Part shown: piece after piece, positions 10,118-19,268 of the stretch
How positions within the stretch are numbered: position 1 is the first letter of the stretch
How the letters are laid out: the number at the start of each line of letters is the position of its first letter
Assembly: GCA_029260395.1 (NCBI GenBank)
Contig: JAJDDJ010000009.1
Location: 248,001-312,000, forward strand
Reading direction: 5' to 3'
DNA from: Phycisphaerales bacterium
GTDB lineage: Bacteria > Planctomycetota > Phycisphaerae > Phycisphaerales > UBA1924
Length of the DNA: 64,000 bases
The notes under the pieces: generated by a model
Seen by the model: the letters and a program-made list of their open reading frames with translations, nothing else
Told to the model about the DNA's origin: nothing
The model's database searches: none
Program-made: the position numbers and the translations under genes

Positions 10118-11029
10118 ATGAGGCTTCTTGTTGGCGTGTTCGCAGCATTGATGCTCATTGGGTGCGGCAAAAGCACGCCTACCGCATCCACCCCCGAGCA
10201 TGACAGCGTGATCCGTGCTGGCTCGGGGCCGATCGCGTTCGTGGCACAACGGCTCGCGGGCGGAATCGCAACGATCGAGCTGCCGGTGCCCGAGGGCGAT
10301 GACCCCTCGGCGTGGCGGCCCGGGTTTGATGCGATCGCTGACTATCAGGCATCGATGCTGATCGTGCTCAACGGCGCGGGCTTCGAGCAATGGGCGGACT
10401 CGGCGGCGCTGCCCAATAGCCGGGTCGTGCGCACGGCGGACGCGGCGGGCATCGAGCTGATCCGGTCAACGGAAGTCACGCACACGCACGGCACGGAGGG
10501 TTCGCACAGCCACGGCGCCATGAACCCGCACACATGGATGTCGCCCCGCGAGTTGAGCGCGCAAGCGCGGGCGCTGGCCGATTCGCTGAATAGCGCCATG
10601 CCCGATCAGGCAGACGCGATCGATGCGCGCCTCGAGGCGCTCGTTGATGAACTGGCCGAACTGTCGCTCGCGTGGCGCAAGGTTGACGTAGCAGGCGTTC
10701 GGTTTGTGGCTTCGCACCCGTCCTACGACTACCTGGCTCGTGAGATGGGGTGGGAGATCGTGAACATCGACCTGCCGCCCGAAGGCCCGATCACCGACGA
10801 TCCGATCGGCGAACTCATCGGCGTGGTCGAGGCGGACGATCGGACGGTGCTGGTGCTCTGGGAGTCGGAGCCGGACGCCGCTATCGCCGAACAGATGCTG
10901 GCGGACTTCGGAATCCACAGCGTGGTGGTCAGCCCGGCCGAGGGCGGCCCGATCGGAGCGTATCTCGACGTGCAGAGTGCGAACGTAGATCGCTTGGCGC
11001 GCGCGGTCGCTGCTGCTCGCGGCAAGTAA
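10118..11029 (+). CDS. ZnuA-like metal-binding lipoprotein, divergent ligand set
   Basis: 303 residues. A lipoprotein signal (LMLIGCGK, acylated Cys16) is followed by a cluster A-I (ZnuA/TroA-like) fold. A His-rich loop (THTHGTEGSHSHG) precedes NPHTWMSP, the equivalent of the family's DPHxWLDP. SHPSYDYLAREMGW matches the third-ligand motif HxAFxYxAxxYGL. The usual first-ligand motif (PHxYxP) reads PSAWRP, losing its His, and the usual LDP near the C-terminus reads VSPAEG. GGAGG lies upstream of the ATG. Last gene of the operon, 14 bases after the permease. Zinc or another divalent metal is the likely ligand; whether it feeds an importer is unknown. Confidence 0.85.
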   Translation: MRLLVGVFAALMLIGCGKSTPTASTPEHDSVIRAGSGPIAFVAQRLAGGIATIELPVPEGDDPSAWRPGFDAIADYQASMLIVLNGAGFEQWADSAALPNSRVVRTADAAGIELIRSTEVTHTHGTEGSHSHGAMNPHTWMSPRELSAQARALADSLNSAMPDQADAIDARLEALVDELAELSLAWRKVDVAGVRFVASHPSYDYLAREMGWEIVNIDLPPEGPITDDPIGELIGVVEADDRTVLVLWESEPDAAIAEQMLADFGIHSVVVSPAEGGPIGAYLDVQSANVDRLARAVAAARGK

Positions 11030-11040
11030 TCGCGCCGCGC

Positions 11041-13827
11041 TTACGGGCAGGGTCCGATGAGCCCGAGCATGGCGAGGAAATCGCCAAACGAGATCATGCC
11101 GTCGGGGGTTGGCGTGCCAAAGTCGTCGGCAATGTCGCCCGGACAACCAGCCTCTCCACCGGGGCACGGGCCGATGAGGCCGAGCAGCGCGAGGAAGTCG
11201 CCGAACGAGACCTGCCCGTCGGTGACGCCGAGCGTTCCGAAGTCGTCGGCGATATCGCCCGAGCACAGGTTCACGAACACGTCGTAAGTCTCGATGGCGG
11301 TCGAAGCGGTAACGGACTCGATCGCGACGACGGTCAGCGTGTGGTAGCCGTGGGTGGTGCCGGGGAACGACTTGCTGAACACGTCGGGCGTGACGCGCGC
11401 CGCCCGGTTAGCCGGCGCGAGCAGGGGAATGGGGTCGGTGCCGACCGGCAGGTCATAGAACATGTGCACTGTGTCGGTGTCGGTATCGAGCCGCTGCACG
11501 AGGTAGCGGGGCGAGGTGGTGGTCTGTGTCTGCGTGCTGATAAGATCGATCTGCGGCGGGTTGTTGTCGACGTAGAAAGCCTGCCGCCATTCGCGGAAGA
11601 GGGGGGCGGTGCCGCTTTGGCGCTGCTTGAAGGCGATAACCGAGAGGTAGTGGATGCCGTCGTCGAGCTGGGTGGTGTCGATGGCCTGTTGGTAGAGCCC
11701 GCTCGCGCCGCCGTTTGAGAGCGGCTGGTTGGTGGTGAGGAACTCCTCGTACCCGCCGGCCACGCCGTCGCTCAGCGGGTGATCGATCTGGCCGTTGGCG
11801 TTGAAGTCGATGTAGCCGCTGTTGATCTTGAACATCGCGTTGTCGTCTACAGCGGGGTCGAGCGGATCGGTCTGGGTGGTGTCGAGTTGCAGCAGGAGAT
11901 CATCGCCGCGTACGACCTGCATCGTGGTGAGCCGGCGGCGGTGGGCGGGAATGCTCGGCGCGTCTGGCTGCACAGCACCAACAACATTGGACCATGAGAC
12001 TGTTCCAGACGGGAGAACCGGCGCGTAGACGGTGTGGCCCATGCCGTGCTCGATGCCGTTGGCGTTGATGTTCTGCGGCACGGGAACGAGCACCCGGCCG
12101 GTCGCGTCCACGGTGAGGAACTCAGCGATGTTGTTGTTGGGGTCGGCCACAGAGTGCCCGGCGGTTCCGCTGAGTTCTTGAAGGCGCGTGCCGGGCGCGA
12201 ATGTGGTCTGGACGCTTCGCTGCGTGGTGCCCTGGGCCCATGAGTCGTTTACGGAAACGAGCACGTTGGCGACGCCGTTGGTTCGGCGCTCGAAGACGAG
12301 CACATCGTTGATGGACTGGTTGACGGGATCGGTACCGTTGAGTACGTGGAACTCGCCGCGCCCGACCATATTGCGTGCCTGCACGAGCTTGGTCATGGCG
12401 CTCTCGAGGCCGAAGCCTTGCTGGTCGAGCCCGAGCGCGTAGGGGTAGCCGTCTCGCGGGAAGAAGCCGCTGGAGCGCGGGATGCCCCGCGCGTTGTGGT
12501 AGATCATGGGCGGGCCGGGACGGAGCAGCAGGTAGGCCGCTGCGAAGGGGGCGACCGCTCGTTTGCCCGGAAGCGGGGGAGCGCTGCCGCCGTCGCCGGC
12601 GGTGCCGTTGTCGTGGCTGTAGGAGTGGTTGACGCCGAGCGTGCCGTTCTGGAACCCGTCATCGGTGACGTCGATGTGCGCACCGAGCACGTTGGCCCAG
12701 TCGCCAAACCCGTTGGCGCTGATGATGTTGCGGACCGCGCCCGCGCCGTTGAGGTCGAGCGCGTCGCGGTTGCCAAAGCCGTCTTTGCGTGTGAAGTTGC
12801 TGAAGGTGTCGAAGTTGCCGGTGACGGACTCGACAAAGCTGAACGCGGTGGCCTTGGAGCCGTCGGGCCGGGTCCGCCGCTGGTGGACGGCGTTGTCCCA
12901 GACGGTGTCCCAGAAGTTTGTCGGCACGTGCTTGGCGGCGTCGAGGCGGAACCCGTCGACCTTGTAGACGTCGAGCATCCGCTGCGTGGCGCGGGCGAGC
13001 AATTCGGAGGCGTTCTCGTTCACCGGGTCGCCGGCCATCGGGTCAGCGGTGTTGTACGGGTAAACCGTGACCGTAAACGAGCCCGGGTTGTTGGGCGTGC
13101 CCGGGTTGTTGAAGACCAGCGGCGGCTCATCTGTATCGGGGTAGAGCGCCGCGTTGGCCGGGTTCGGCAGGTTGTAGGTTGTGCCGCCGGGGATGTTGTC
13201 CGGGTTGCCCGGCGCGACAGGGTGCCTGATGAAGCGGTTGTCGGATTCGTGGGCGATGTCGATCAGCGCGACGAGGTCGCCTTTGAAGACGTCGTAGCGC
13301 GGGCCGTTGGGGTCTTCGGACTGGAGATAGCCGCTGGCGACGCCGTTGTGGAAGTCGCCCCAGGAGTCGTCGGGCGCCTTCGGCACCGCCGGCGATTCGG
13401 AATCGAGCCAGAAGCCGGGCCAGCCGCCCTGGTCCTGAAAGAACGTGTTGTCCGTTCGGCCCGAATTGTGGTTCATGATCCAGTCGATGTAGACCGCAGC
13501 GTCGGCGCGGTGGAACTCCTCGACCAGCGCGACGAAGTCGGCCTCGGTGCCGTAGGTCGTGGGGCTTGAAGGCGTGCCCAGACTGAAGCGGTCGAACGGG
13601 TCGTAGCCGGGGCTTGAGGGATCTGAGGTTGGGTTGACCGGCGGCATCCAGACGGCGTTGTAGCCGGCGACGTAGAAGTCAGGCATGCGGTAGGCCATGT
13701 CGGGCCAGCTTGCCTCGAACCACTGGAGGTACGCGGGGTCTTCCGGGCCCGCGCAAGCGGGGGCCACAGCGGGGGGGCAAGCCAGCGCAGCGCCAGCGAG
13801 GATGATCTTGAGCAGGGGTCGTTGCAT
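11041..13827 (-). CDS. Secreted GH13 alpha-amylase-family enzyme with GC-type dockerin tail
   Basis: 928 residues from the ATG at 13827, which places the signal peptide (MQRPLLKIILAGAALACPP) first. The four GH13 regions are present: DWIMNH (about 120), GFRLDAAKH with nucleophile Asp296, FSFVES with acid/base Glu333, and SHDNG with Asp406. GH13 enzymes cleave alpha-1,4 glucans. Beta-rich C-terminal domains follow. The end holds two copies of CxGDIADDFGT...SFGDFLALLGLIGPCP, the GC-type dockerin-like pair found in Phycisphaerae. The gene diverges from GH31 across a 240-base region with an inverted repeat and converges on the metal ABC operon only 11 bases away, with no visible terminator. Likely an exported starch-degrading enzyme; exact specificity cannot be read. 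Confidence 0.9.
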   Translation of the reverse strand: MQRPLLKIILAGAALACPPAVAPACAGPEDPAYLQWFEASWPDMAYRMPDFYVAGYNAVWMPPVNPTSDPSSPGYDPFDRFSLGTPSSPTTYGTEADFVALVEEFHRADAAVYIDWIMNHNSGRTDNTFFQDQGGWPGFWLDSESPAVPKAPDDSWGDFHNGVASGYLQSEDPNGPRYDVFKGDLVALIDIAHESDNRFIRHPVAPGNPDNIPGGTTYNLPNPANAALYPDTDEPPLVFNNPGTPNNPGSFTVTVYPYNTADPMAGDPVNENASELLARATQRMLDVYKVDGFRLDAAKHVPTNFWDTVWDNAVHQRRTRPDGSKATAFSFVESVTGNFDTFSNFTRKDGFGNRDALDLNGAGAVRNIISANGFGDWANVLGAHIDVTDDGFQNGTLGVNHSYSHDNGTAGDGGSAPPLPGKRAVAPFAAAYLLLRPGPPMIYHNARGIPRSSGFFPRDGYPYALGLDQQGFGLESAMTKLVQARNMVGRGEFHVLNGTDPVNQSINDVLVFERRTNGVANVLVSVNDSWAQGTTQRSVQTTFAPGTRLQELSGTAGHSVADPNNNIAEFLTVDATGRVLVPVPQNINANGIEHGMGHTVYAPVLPSGTVSWSNVVGAVQPDAPSIPAHRRRLTTMQVVRGDDLLLQLDTTQTDPLDPAVDDNAMFKINSGYIDFNANGQIDHPLSDGVAGGYEEFLTTNQPLSNGGASGLYQQAIDTTQLDDGIHYLSVIAFKQRQSGTAPLFREWRQAFYVDNNPPQIDLISTQTQTTTSPRYLVQRLDTDTDTVHMFYDLPVGTDPIPLLAPANRAARVTPDVFSKSFPGTTHGYHTLTVVAIESVTASTAIETYDVFVNLCSGDIADDFGTLGVTDGQVSFGDFLALLGLIGPCPGGEAGCPGDIADDFGTPTPDGMISFGDFLAMLGLIGPCP

Positions 13828-13941
13828 GGGTTCTCTCGCTCCAACAAGGCCACGGCGGTTCACCGGTCTATACGCAGGGCAAGTACATTCGCACCGGGCA
13901 TCGGCCATTTTCTGCGCCATTCGGCCCAGATCAAGCCTGAA

Positions 13942-13969
13942 TTGGGAGCTTGGGGGCTCAAGCTCTCAA
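13942..13969. promoter_or_regulatory. Candidate operator between divergent starch genes
   Basis: An interrupted inverted repeat, TTGGGAGCTTG-(6)-CAAGCTCTCAA, matching at 10 of 11 arm positions. It sits in the 240-base gap between the divergent GH13 and GH31 genes, about 115 and 100 bases from the two starts. Location and symmetry suit a dimeric regulator controlling both. No regulator gene is adjacent. Confidence 0.5.
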
Positions 13970-14067
13970 CTTGTTGGCTGATCGCTATGCTCTCGGACCT
14001 ACGAGCCCACGCGCCCGGCCCGCCGAGTGGCCCGGATGCTGGCTCCAGACGATCGGGAGGAAAGTGC

Positions 14068-16263
14068 ATGTTTGTACCTTTGAAGCCGCTGAGGCGGGCT
14101 GTTGTCGCGAGTGCCGCGGGTTTGATGCTGAGCGCGGGCGGTGCTTTGGCCCAGCCTGTGCTGCTGGCCGCTGAGCCGCGTGGCGAGTTGATCCACCCCG
14201 TCGCTGCACGGTTCATCGCCGCCGATACGAATCCTGATTCGCTGGTGCCTTCGATGGGCCTGATCCGGCCCTTTGACGCGATCGGACAGGTTCCCCGAGC
14301 GTGGGCGACCGTGCCCGAGTTCTTCGAGACCGCGGGCGGCCACGAGGGCTTTCGCATCGAGACAGGGGCCGGCACTTCGCTCTATGGCACGGGTGAGGTC
14401 AGCGGCCCGCTGCTGCGGAACGGCCGGGTCACCGAGACGTGGAACCTTGATGCGTACGGCTACGGCGACGATGCCCCGAACCTGTACAAATCGTTCCCGT
14501 GGGTGCTCGCGCTGCGCGACGACGGGACCGCGTTTGGCGTGTACGCCGACACGACGTACCGGGTGAAGATCGACCTGACCGACGGCATCGAGATGGTCAG
14601 CGACGGGCCGGACTTCGCGGTCATCGTGATCGAGGCGGACTCGCCGCAAGAGGTGGTGATGGCGTTCGCTGACCTGACTGGCAAGATCGAGATGCCGCCA
14701 AAGTGGGCGCTTGGCTACCACCAGTGCCGGTACAGCTACTACCCCGAGGCGCGCGCGCTCGAGGTGGCCAGCGGGTTCCGTGAGCGGAACATCCCGGCGG
14801 ACGTGATCTGGTTCGACATCGACTACATGGACGAGTTCCGCGTGTTCACGTTCGACGACGAGCACTACCCGGACCCGGCGAGCACCAACCAGAAGATGCA
14901 CGACATGGACTTCAGCACGATCTGGATGATCGATCCGGGCGTGAAGAAAGACCCCGGCTACTTCGTCTACGACCAGGGCACGGAGCTCGACGCGTGGGTC
15001 AAGAACGCCAAGGGCGAGACGTACGTCGGCGCGGTGTGGCCCGGCGACTGCGTGTTCCCCGATTACACCAACGAGAGCGTGCGCGAGTGGTGGGCCACGC
15101 TGTATCACGATTTCATGGCCACGGGCATCGACGGCGTGTGGAACGACATGAACGAGCCGGCGGTGTTTAACGTCGACTCAAAGACGATGCCCGAGTCCAA
15201 CATCCACCGCGCCGATGAATCGCTCGGTGGCACGGGCACGCACGCGCGTTTCCACAACGTCTACGGGCGGTTCATGATCGAGGCCACCCGCGACGGGATC
15301 ATGGCGGCCAACCCGCACAAGCGGCCGTTCGTGCTGAGCCGGGCTGGCCACGTCGGGCTCCAGCGGTTCGGCGCGACGTGGACAGGCGACAACACCGCCG
15401 ACTGGTACCACCTTGATGTCTCGGTGCCGATGGTGCTGAACATGGGCCTCAGCGGCCACCCGTTCACCGGGCCCGACATCGGCGGCTTCCAGAACAATGG
15501 CGACGCGGAGTTGTTCGAGCGGTGGATCGGCGTCGGCGCGTTCTACCCCTTTAGCCGGGGCCATACCGGCAAGGGCAACATCGACAAAGAGCCCTGGGCG
15601 TTCGGCGAAGAGGTCGAGAACACAGCCCGCCAGGCGCTCGAGCGCCGGTACCGCTTCATGCCTTACTTGTACACGCGGTTCCGCGAGGCGCACGAGACGG
15701 GCATGCCCGTCGTGCGGCCGCTGTTCTTCCACGACCCGCTGGACCCGGCGCTGCGCTCAGAGGATGACGCGTTCTTGTTCGGCGGCGATGTGCTCATCGT
15801 GCCCCAGCACTCGCCGCAGCGGAACAAGGTGGTGGCGTTGCCCGCCGATGCCAAGACCGGCGGCTGGGTCGAGTTTGACTTTGATGACGGCGATAACGAG
15901 GACCTGCCGAGGATGATGCTGCGCGCGGGCTCCATCGTGCCGACCGGCCCGGTGGTCCAGTCCACGCGCGACAAGGGCGACGGCTCGATCACCCTGCTGA
16001 TCGCGCTCGATAAGAACGGCGAGGCCACAGGCGACCTGTACGAGGACGAAGGCGACGGCTGGTCGTTCCGCGACGGGAATTTCCTGCACACCGCTTACAG
16101 CGCCAAGTGGAACAATAACGCTGTCGAGGTGACCGCTTCTCGTGATGAGGGCCACATGCCTCGCCCGGATCGGAAGATCATCGTGCGGGTGCTCCTGGCC
16201 GACGGGACCGAGGCCACCGCCACCGGGCGCGACGGCGAGACGATCCGGGTGGACGCGCGATGA
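14068..16263 (+). CDS. Secreted GH31 alpha-glucosidase-family enzyme
   Basis: 731 residues. ATG 14068 has GGGAGG 7 bases upstream and gives a standard signal peptide; an in-frame extension back to 13822 crosses the intergenic region and was rejected. GH31 hallmarks are WFDIDYMD, the nucleophile Asp360 in WNDMNEP and the acid/base Asp441 in TGDNTADW. Family members release glucose from maltose, isomaltose or maltodextrin non-reducing ends. The C-terminal beta-sandwich (DVLIVPQHSP, EDEGDGWSF) is standard. The signal peptide implies periplasmic or outer-surface action on products of the neighbouring GH13 enzyme. The reading frame overlaps the start region of the esterase gene, indicating an operon. 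Confidence 0.93.
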   Translation: MFVPLKPLRRAVVASAAGLMLSAGGALAQPVLLAAEPRGELIHPVAARFIAADTNPDSLVPSMGLIRPFDAIGQVPRAWATVPEFFETAGGHEGFRIETGAGTSLYGTGEVSGPLLRNGRVTETWNLDAYGYGDDAPNLYKSFPWVLALRDDGTAFGVYADTTYRVKIDLTDGIEMVSDGPDFAVIVIEADSPQEVVMAFADLTGKIEMPPKWALGYHQCRYSYYPEARALEVASGFRERNIPADVIWFDIDYMDEFRVFTFDDEHYPDPASTNQKMHDMDFSTIWMIDPGVKKDPGYFVYDQGTELDAWVKNAKGETYVGAVWPGDCVFPDYTNESVREWWATLYHDFMATGIDGVWNDMNEPAVFNVDSKTMPESNIHRADESLGGTGTHARFHNVYGRFMIEATRDGIMAANPHKRPFVLSRAGHVGLQRFGATWTGDNTADWYHLDVSVPMVLNMGLSGHPFTGPDIGGFQNNGDAELFERWIGVGAFYPFSRGHTGKGNIDKEPWAFGEEVENTARQALERRYRFMPYLYTRFREAHETGMPVVRPLFFHDPLDPALRSEDDAFLFGGDVLIVPQHSPQRNKVVALPADAKTGGWVEFDFDDGDNEDLPRMMLRAGSIVPTGPVVQSTRDKGDGSITLLIALDKNGEATGDLYEDEGDGWSFRDGNFLHTAYSAKWNNNAVEVTASRDEGHMPRPDRKIIVRVLLADGTEATATGRDGETIRVDAR

Positions 16264-16295
16264 ACACGCACACGATCAACAGCAAGGAGACCGCG

Positions 16296-17567
16296 ATGCG
16301 GCTGAAGACATTTCTGGTGTGGTGCGCGGCGCTCGTCTGTGGTGTGGCCACGGCGCAGGACGCGCCGGAACTCGTCCCCGCGGAGCGCCTGCCCGGCGGG
16401 GTGATCCTCGTCGTCAAGGACCTCTCGGGCATGGCGGGACCGGCGTCGCCGATCTACCTCGCCTCCGAGGCCGTGGGCTGGAACCCGGGCGACCCAACGA
16501 TGAAGCTGCAGGGCCGAAGCGATCTTCGCTGGCAGGTTGTGCTACCCCAGAGCACGCGCGATCAGCGGCTGGCGTTCAAGTTCACTCGCGGCCAGTGGGA
16601 GAAGACCGAGTGCAACGCGGACTTCACGGGTATTGAGAATCGGCTGCTGCCCATGGTTGATCCGTCGACGGTGCCCGCGGACGAGCCCTACCTCATCGAG
16701 TTTGAGATCCCCGCGTGGAGCGACCAGAGCCCCGCGTCGCGTGACGCGCTAGCGGCGTCTGACCCGAGCGCGCGCATGCAGGTCGCGGGCGGTGAAGTCG
16801 TCAAGCTCGAGTTCGCGGGCGGCGGGGCCGCGATGCGCGGCGTGGCGCGCGAGCTGCTCATCTGGCTGCCGCCCGGATACGACAACGCGGCCAACGCGGA
16901 CCGCACCTACCCCGTGCTCTACATGCACGACGGCCAGCACCTGTTCGAGCAGGTCGGCGGCACCGAAGAATGGCGCGTCGATGAGACGCTCGTCGAGATG
17001 ATCGAGGCCGACCTTGCCGAGCCGTGCATCGTGGTGGGCATCCCAAACGCGGGCGCATCGAGGGCGGCGGAGTACCTTATGGTCGAAGCGATCGAGGGCG
17101 TGGAGCCGGACGCGGACCGGTACGTGGCGATTCTGGCCGATCAGATCGTCCCGCGCGTTGAGGCAACGGTGCGCGCTCGGCGTGACCGCTCATCGCGGAT
17201 CGTGGGCGGCGCCTCGCTCGGCGGGCTGCTCTCGCTGTACGCGGCCCACCAGCGGCCCGAGGTCTTTGGCTCGGTGCTCGCCGAGAGCCCGTCGATCACC
17301 CTTCGGGGGCGGACCATCTGGACCGAAGTGCTCTCGGCCAAGCCAGCCCGTTGGCCCGAGCGGGTCTTTCTGGGCGGCGGCGCTCACGAGTTTGGAGCTG
17401 GCGAAGCCGAGCGGAACGCGGCGTACGCCCGCGAGCTGCGGAGTTTGGCGGGCGTCTACGAGGCCAACGGCACGCAGACCGAGGTGCTCATCACGCCCGA
17501 GGCGGGGCACAACGAGGCCGCATGGGCAGACCGGTTTGATGATGCGGTGCGGTTTTTGTTTAGGTAA
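16296..17567 (+). CDS. Secreted esterase-family hydrolase with starch-binding-like N-terminal domain
   Basis: 423 residues. ATG 16296 has AAGGAG 6 bases upstream and starts a clean signal peptide (MRLKTFLVWCAALVCGVATA). The in-frame ATG at 16260, overlapping the GH31 stop, lacks both. Residues about 25-140 resemble a CBM20/48-type beta-sandwich (YLASEAVGWNPGDPTMKLQ, FKFTRGQWEKTECN). The second half is an alpha/beta-hydrolase of the enterochelin-esterase/EsteraseD group: HDGQHLF, nucleophile Ser307 in GGASLGG, and GHNEAAW for the catalytic His. Family members deacylate sugars or siderophores. Position in a starch operon suggests an acylated or cyclised carbohydrate substrate, which is inference. 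Confidence 0.85.
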   Translation: MRLKTFLVWCAALVCGVATAQDAPELVPAERLPGGVILVVKDLSGMAGPASPIYLASEAVGWNPGDPTMKLQGRSDLRWQVVLPQSTRDQRLAFKFTRGQWEKTECNADFTGIENRLLPMVDPSTVPADEPYLIEFEIPAWSDQSPASRDALAASDPSARMQVAGGEVVKLEFAGGGAAMRGVARELLIWLPPGYDNAANADRTYPVLYMHDGQHLFEQVGGTEEWRVDETLVEMIEADLAEPCIVVGIPNAGASRAAEYLMVEAIEGVEPDADRYVAILADQIVPRVEATVRARRDRSSRIVGGASLGGLLSLYAAHQRPEVFGSVLAESPSITLRGRTIWTEVLSAKPARWPERVFLGGGAHEFGAGEAERNAAYARELRSLAGVYEANGTQTEVLITPEAGHNEAAWADRFDDAVRFLFR

Positions 17568-17610
17568 TTCAGGCTGCTTCGGGCGGTCTGGGACGAACGA
17601 AAGAACTTGC

Positions 17611-17653
17611 TATAGTGGCGCGGCTTGCGGCTCGGCGGATCTGTGAGAGCCGC
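17611..17653 (+). promoter_or_regulatory. Candidate -10 element and leader hairpin before the sugar porter
   Basis: TATAGT at 17611-17616 could be a -10 box about 90 bases before the GTG of the MFS gene; no good -35 is visible. It is followed by an inverted repeat GCGGCTC-(13)-GAGCCGC at 17627-17653 in the presumed leader. Confidence 0.35.
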
Positions 17654-17700
17654 CTGCTCCGGTATGCCGGGACGCTACTTAGACCATTGGGAGAACGCTC

Positions 17701-19209
17701 GTGTCAGACTCTACTTCAGCAGCCCAAACGGGCGGCAATCTGCCGTACACACTCGGCATCGTGAGCGTCGCAGCGCTCGGCGGCTTTTTGTTCGGCTTCG
17801 ATACCGCGGTCATTAACGGCGCCGTGCCCGTTCTCAATGACCTGTACATGGACGCGGACAGCGGGTTCGCGGCCATGTTCGAGATCACCGAGAGCGCACG
17901 GAACCTCTGGGTTGGGCAGTCCGTGGCCGTCGCTCTGATCGGCGCCGCGATCGGTGCGTTTCTTGCGGGACCCATTACGAACAAGATCGGCCGCAAGAAG
18001 AGCATGGTCATCGCGGCCGTGATGTTCCTGGCCTCGGCCATCGGCTCGGGCATGCCGATGACCATCCTCGACTTTACGTTCTGGCGCGTGCTCGGCGGCA
18101 TGGCGTTCGGCGCGGCCAGCGTGATCGCACCGGCGTACATCGCGGAAGTCTCGCCCGCTGCATTGCGTGGCCGACTCGGCTCGATGCAGCAGCTGGCGAT
18201 CGTCATCGGCATCTTCGTGGCGCTGATGAGCAACCTGCTTATCGCTCAAGCGGCCAAGAGCGGTGTTGATCTTCCTGAGGGTGCCAAGGCGGCTGCGCAG
18301 CCTTGGATCGGCGGATTCGCCGCGTGGAAGTGGATGTTCTGGATCGAGGCCATCCCGGCCGCTCTGTATGGCATTCTCGCGCTGGGCATCCCTGAATCGC
18401 CCCGCTACCTCGTCATCCAGGACCGCGATGCCGAGGCCAAGAGTGTCCTGACAAAGGTGCTCGGCACCTCTGGTGCGGACACGAAGGTCGCGGAGATTCA
18501 TTCCACGCTCAACAGCGAGCACAAGCCCCGCCTGAGCGACATCCTCGGACCGAGCCTGTTCAAGAAGATCGTGTGGCTCGGCATCGGCCTGTCTGTTTTC
18601 CAGCAGTTTGTGGGCATCAACGTGGTGTTCTACTACTCCAACCTGCTCTGGCAGGCCGTGGGACTTGACGAATCGACCGCGTTCTTGAACACCGCGATCG
18701 GCGGCGGCACCAATGTGCTGACGACGTTCATAGCCATCGCACTGGTCGACAAGATCGGCCGCAAACCGCTGCTGATGTTCGGCTCGGTCCTCATGATGCT
18801 CTCACTCGCCACCATGGCGTTCATCTTCCAGACCTCTGTCGATGCCAACGGCGTGCTCGACCTGTCGGGCGACAATGAGAACAAGGGCTACGTCGCTCTG
18901 GTTGCGCTCAACCTCTTCATTGTCGGCTTCGGCGCATCGTGGGGGCCGATCGTGTGGGTCATGCTCGGCGAGATGTTCAGCAACCAGATGCGCGGAGCAG
19001 GTCTTGCTGTCGCGGCCTCGGCGCAGTGGGGGGCTAACTACCTCATCAGCGCGACCTTCCCCGTTATGCTCGGCGTCAGCCTCGGCTTCGCCTACGGGTT
19101 CTATGCGGTGAGTGCTTTTCTGAGCCTTCTGTTCGTCATGTTCCTGATCCCCGAAACCAAGGGCAAGGAACTCGAATCCATGGGCGAACTCGAAGGCGGC
19201 GGCTCCTAA
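17701..19209 (+). CDS. Sugar-porter MFS transporter
   Basis: 502 residues with about 12 transmembrane segments. Sugar-porter signatures are present in order: GGFLFGFDTAVINGA in the first helix, NKIGRKK and DKIGRKPLL after TM2 and TM8, PESPRYLV before the central loop, QQFVGINVVFYYS in TM7, and PETKGKELE after TM12. This family (XylE/GalP/GLUT) imports hexoses or pentoses across the inner membrane by proton symport or facilitation. The start is GTG with GGGAG about 7 bases upstream. It follows the GH31-esterase pair by 133 bases and probably takes up the glucose they liberate. Assignment to the family is secure; the sugar is inferred from context. Confidence 0.94.
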   Translation: MSDSTSAAQTGGNLPYTLGIVSVAALGGFLFGFDTAVINGAVPVLNDLYMDADSGFAAMFEITESARNLWVGQSVAVALIGAAIGAFLAGPITNKIGRKKSMVIAAVMFLASAIGSGMPMTILDFTFWRVLGGMAFGAASVIAPAYIAEVSPAALRGRLGSMQQLAIVIGIFVALMSNLLIAQAAKSGVDLPEGAKAAAQPWIGGFAAWKWMFWIEAIPAALYGILALGIPESPRYLVIQDRDAEAKSVLTKVLGTSGADTKVAEIHSTLNSEHKPRLSDILGPSLFKKIVWLGIGLSVFQQFVGINVVFYYSNLLWQAVGLDESTAFLNTAIGGGTNVLTTFIAIALVDKIGRKPLLMFGSVLMMLSLATMAFIFQTSVDANGVLDLSGDNENKGYVALVALNLFIVGFGASWGPIVWVMLGEMFSNQMRGAGLAVAASAQWGANYLISATFPVMLGVSLGFAYGFYAVSAFLSLLFVMFLIPETKGKELESMGELEGGGS

Positions 19210-19268
19210 CGGCCCTTGGGCCCAACCCGCTCGGTTGATACAATGGCCTCCGCAAGGAGGCCATTTTC

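Noticed and set aside
13822-14067. N-terminal extension of the GH31 enzyme
   Set aside because: It crosses the divergent promoter region, reads no domain and lacks a ribosome-binding site; ATG 14068 has GGGAGG and a signal peptide.
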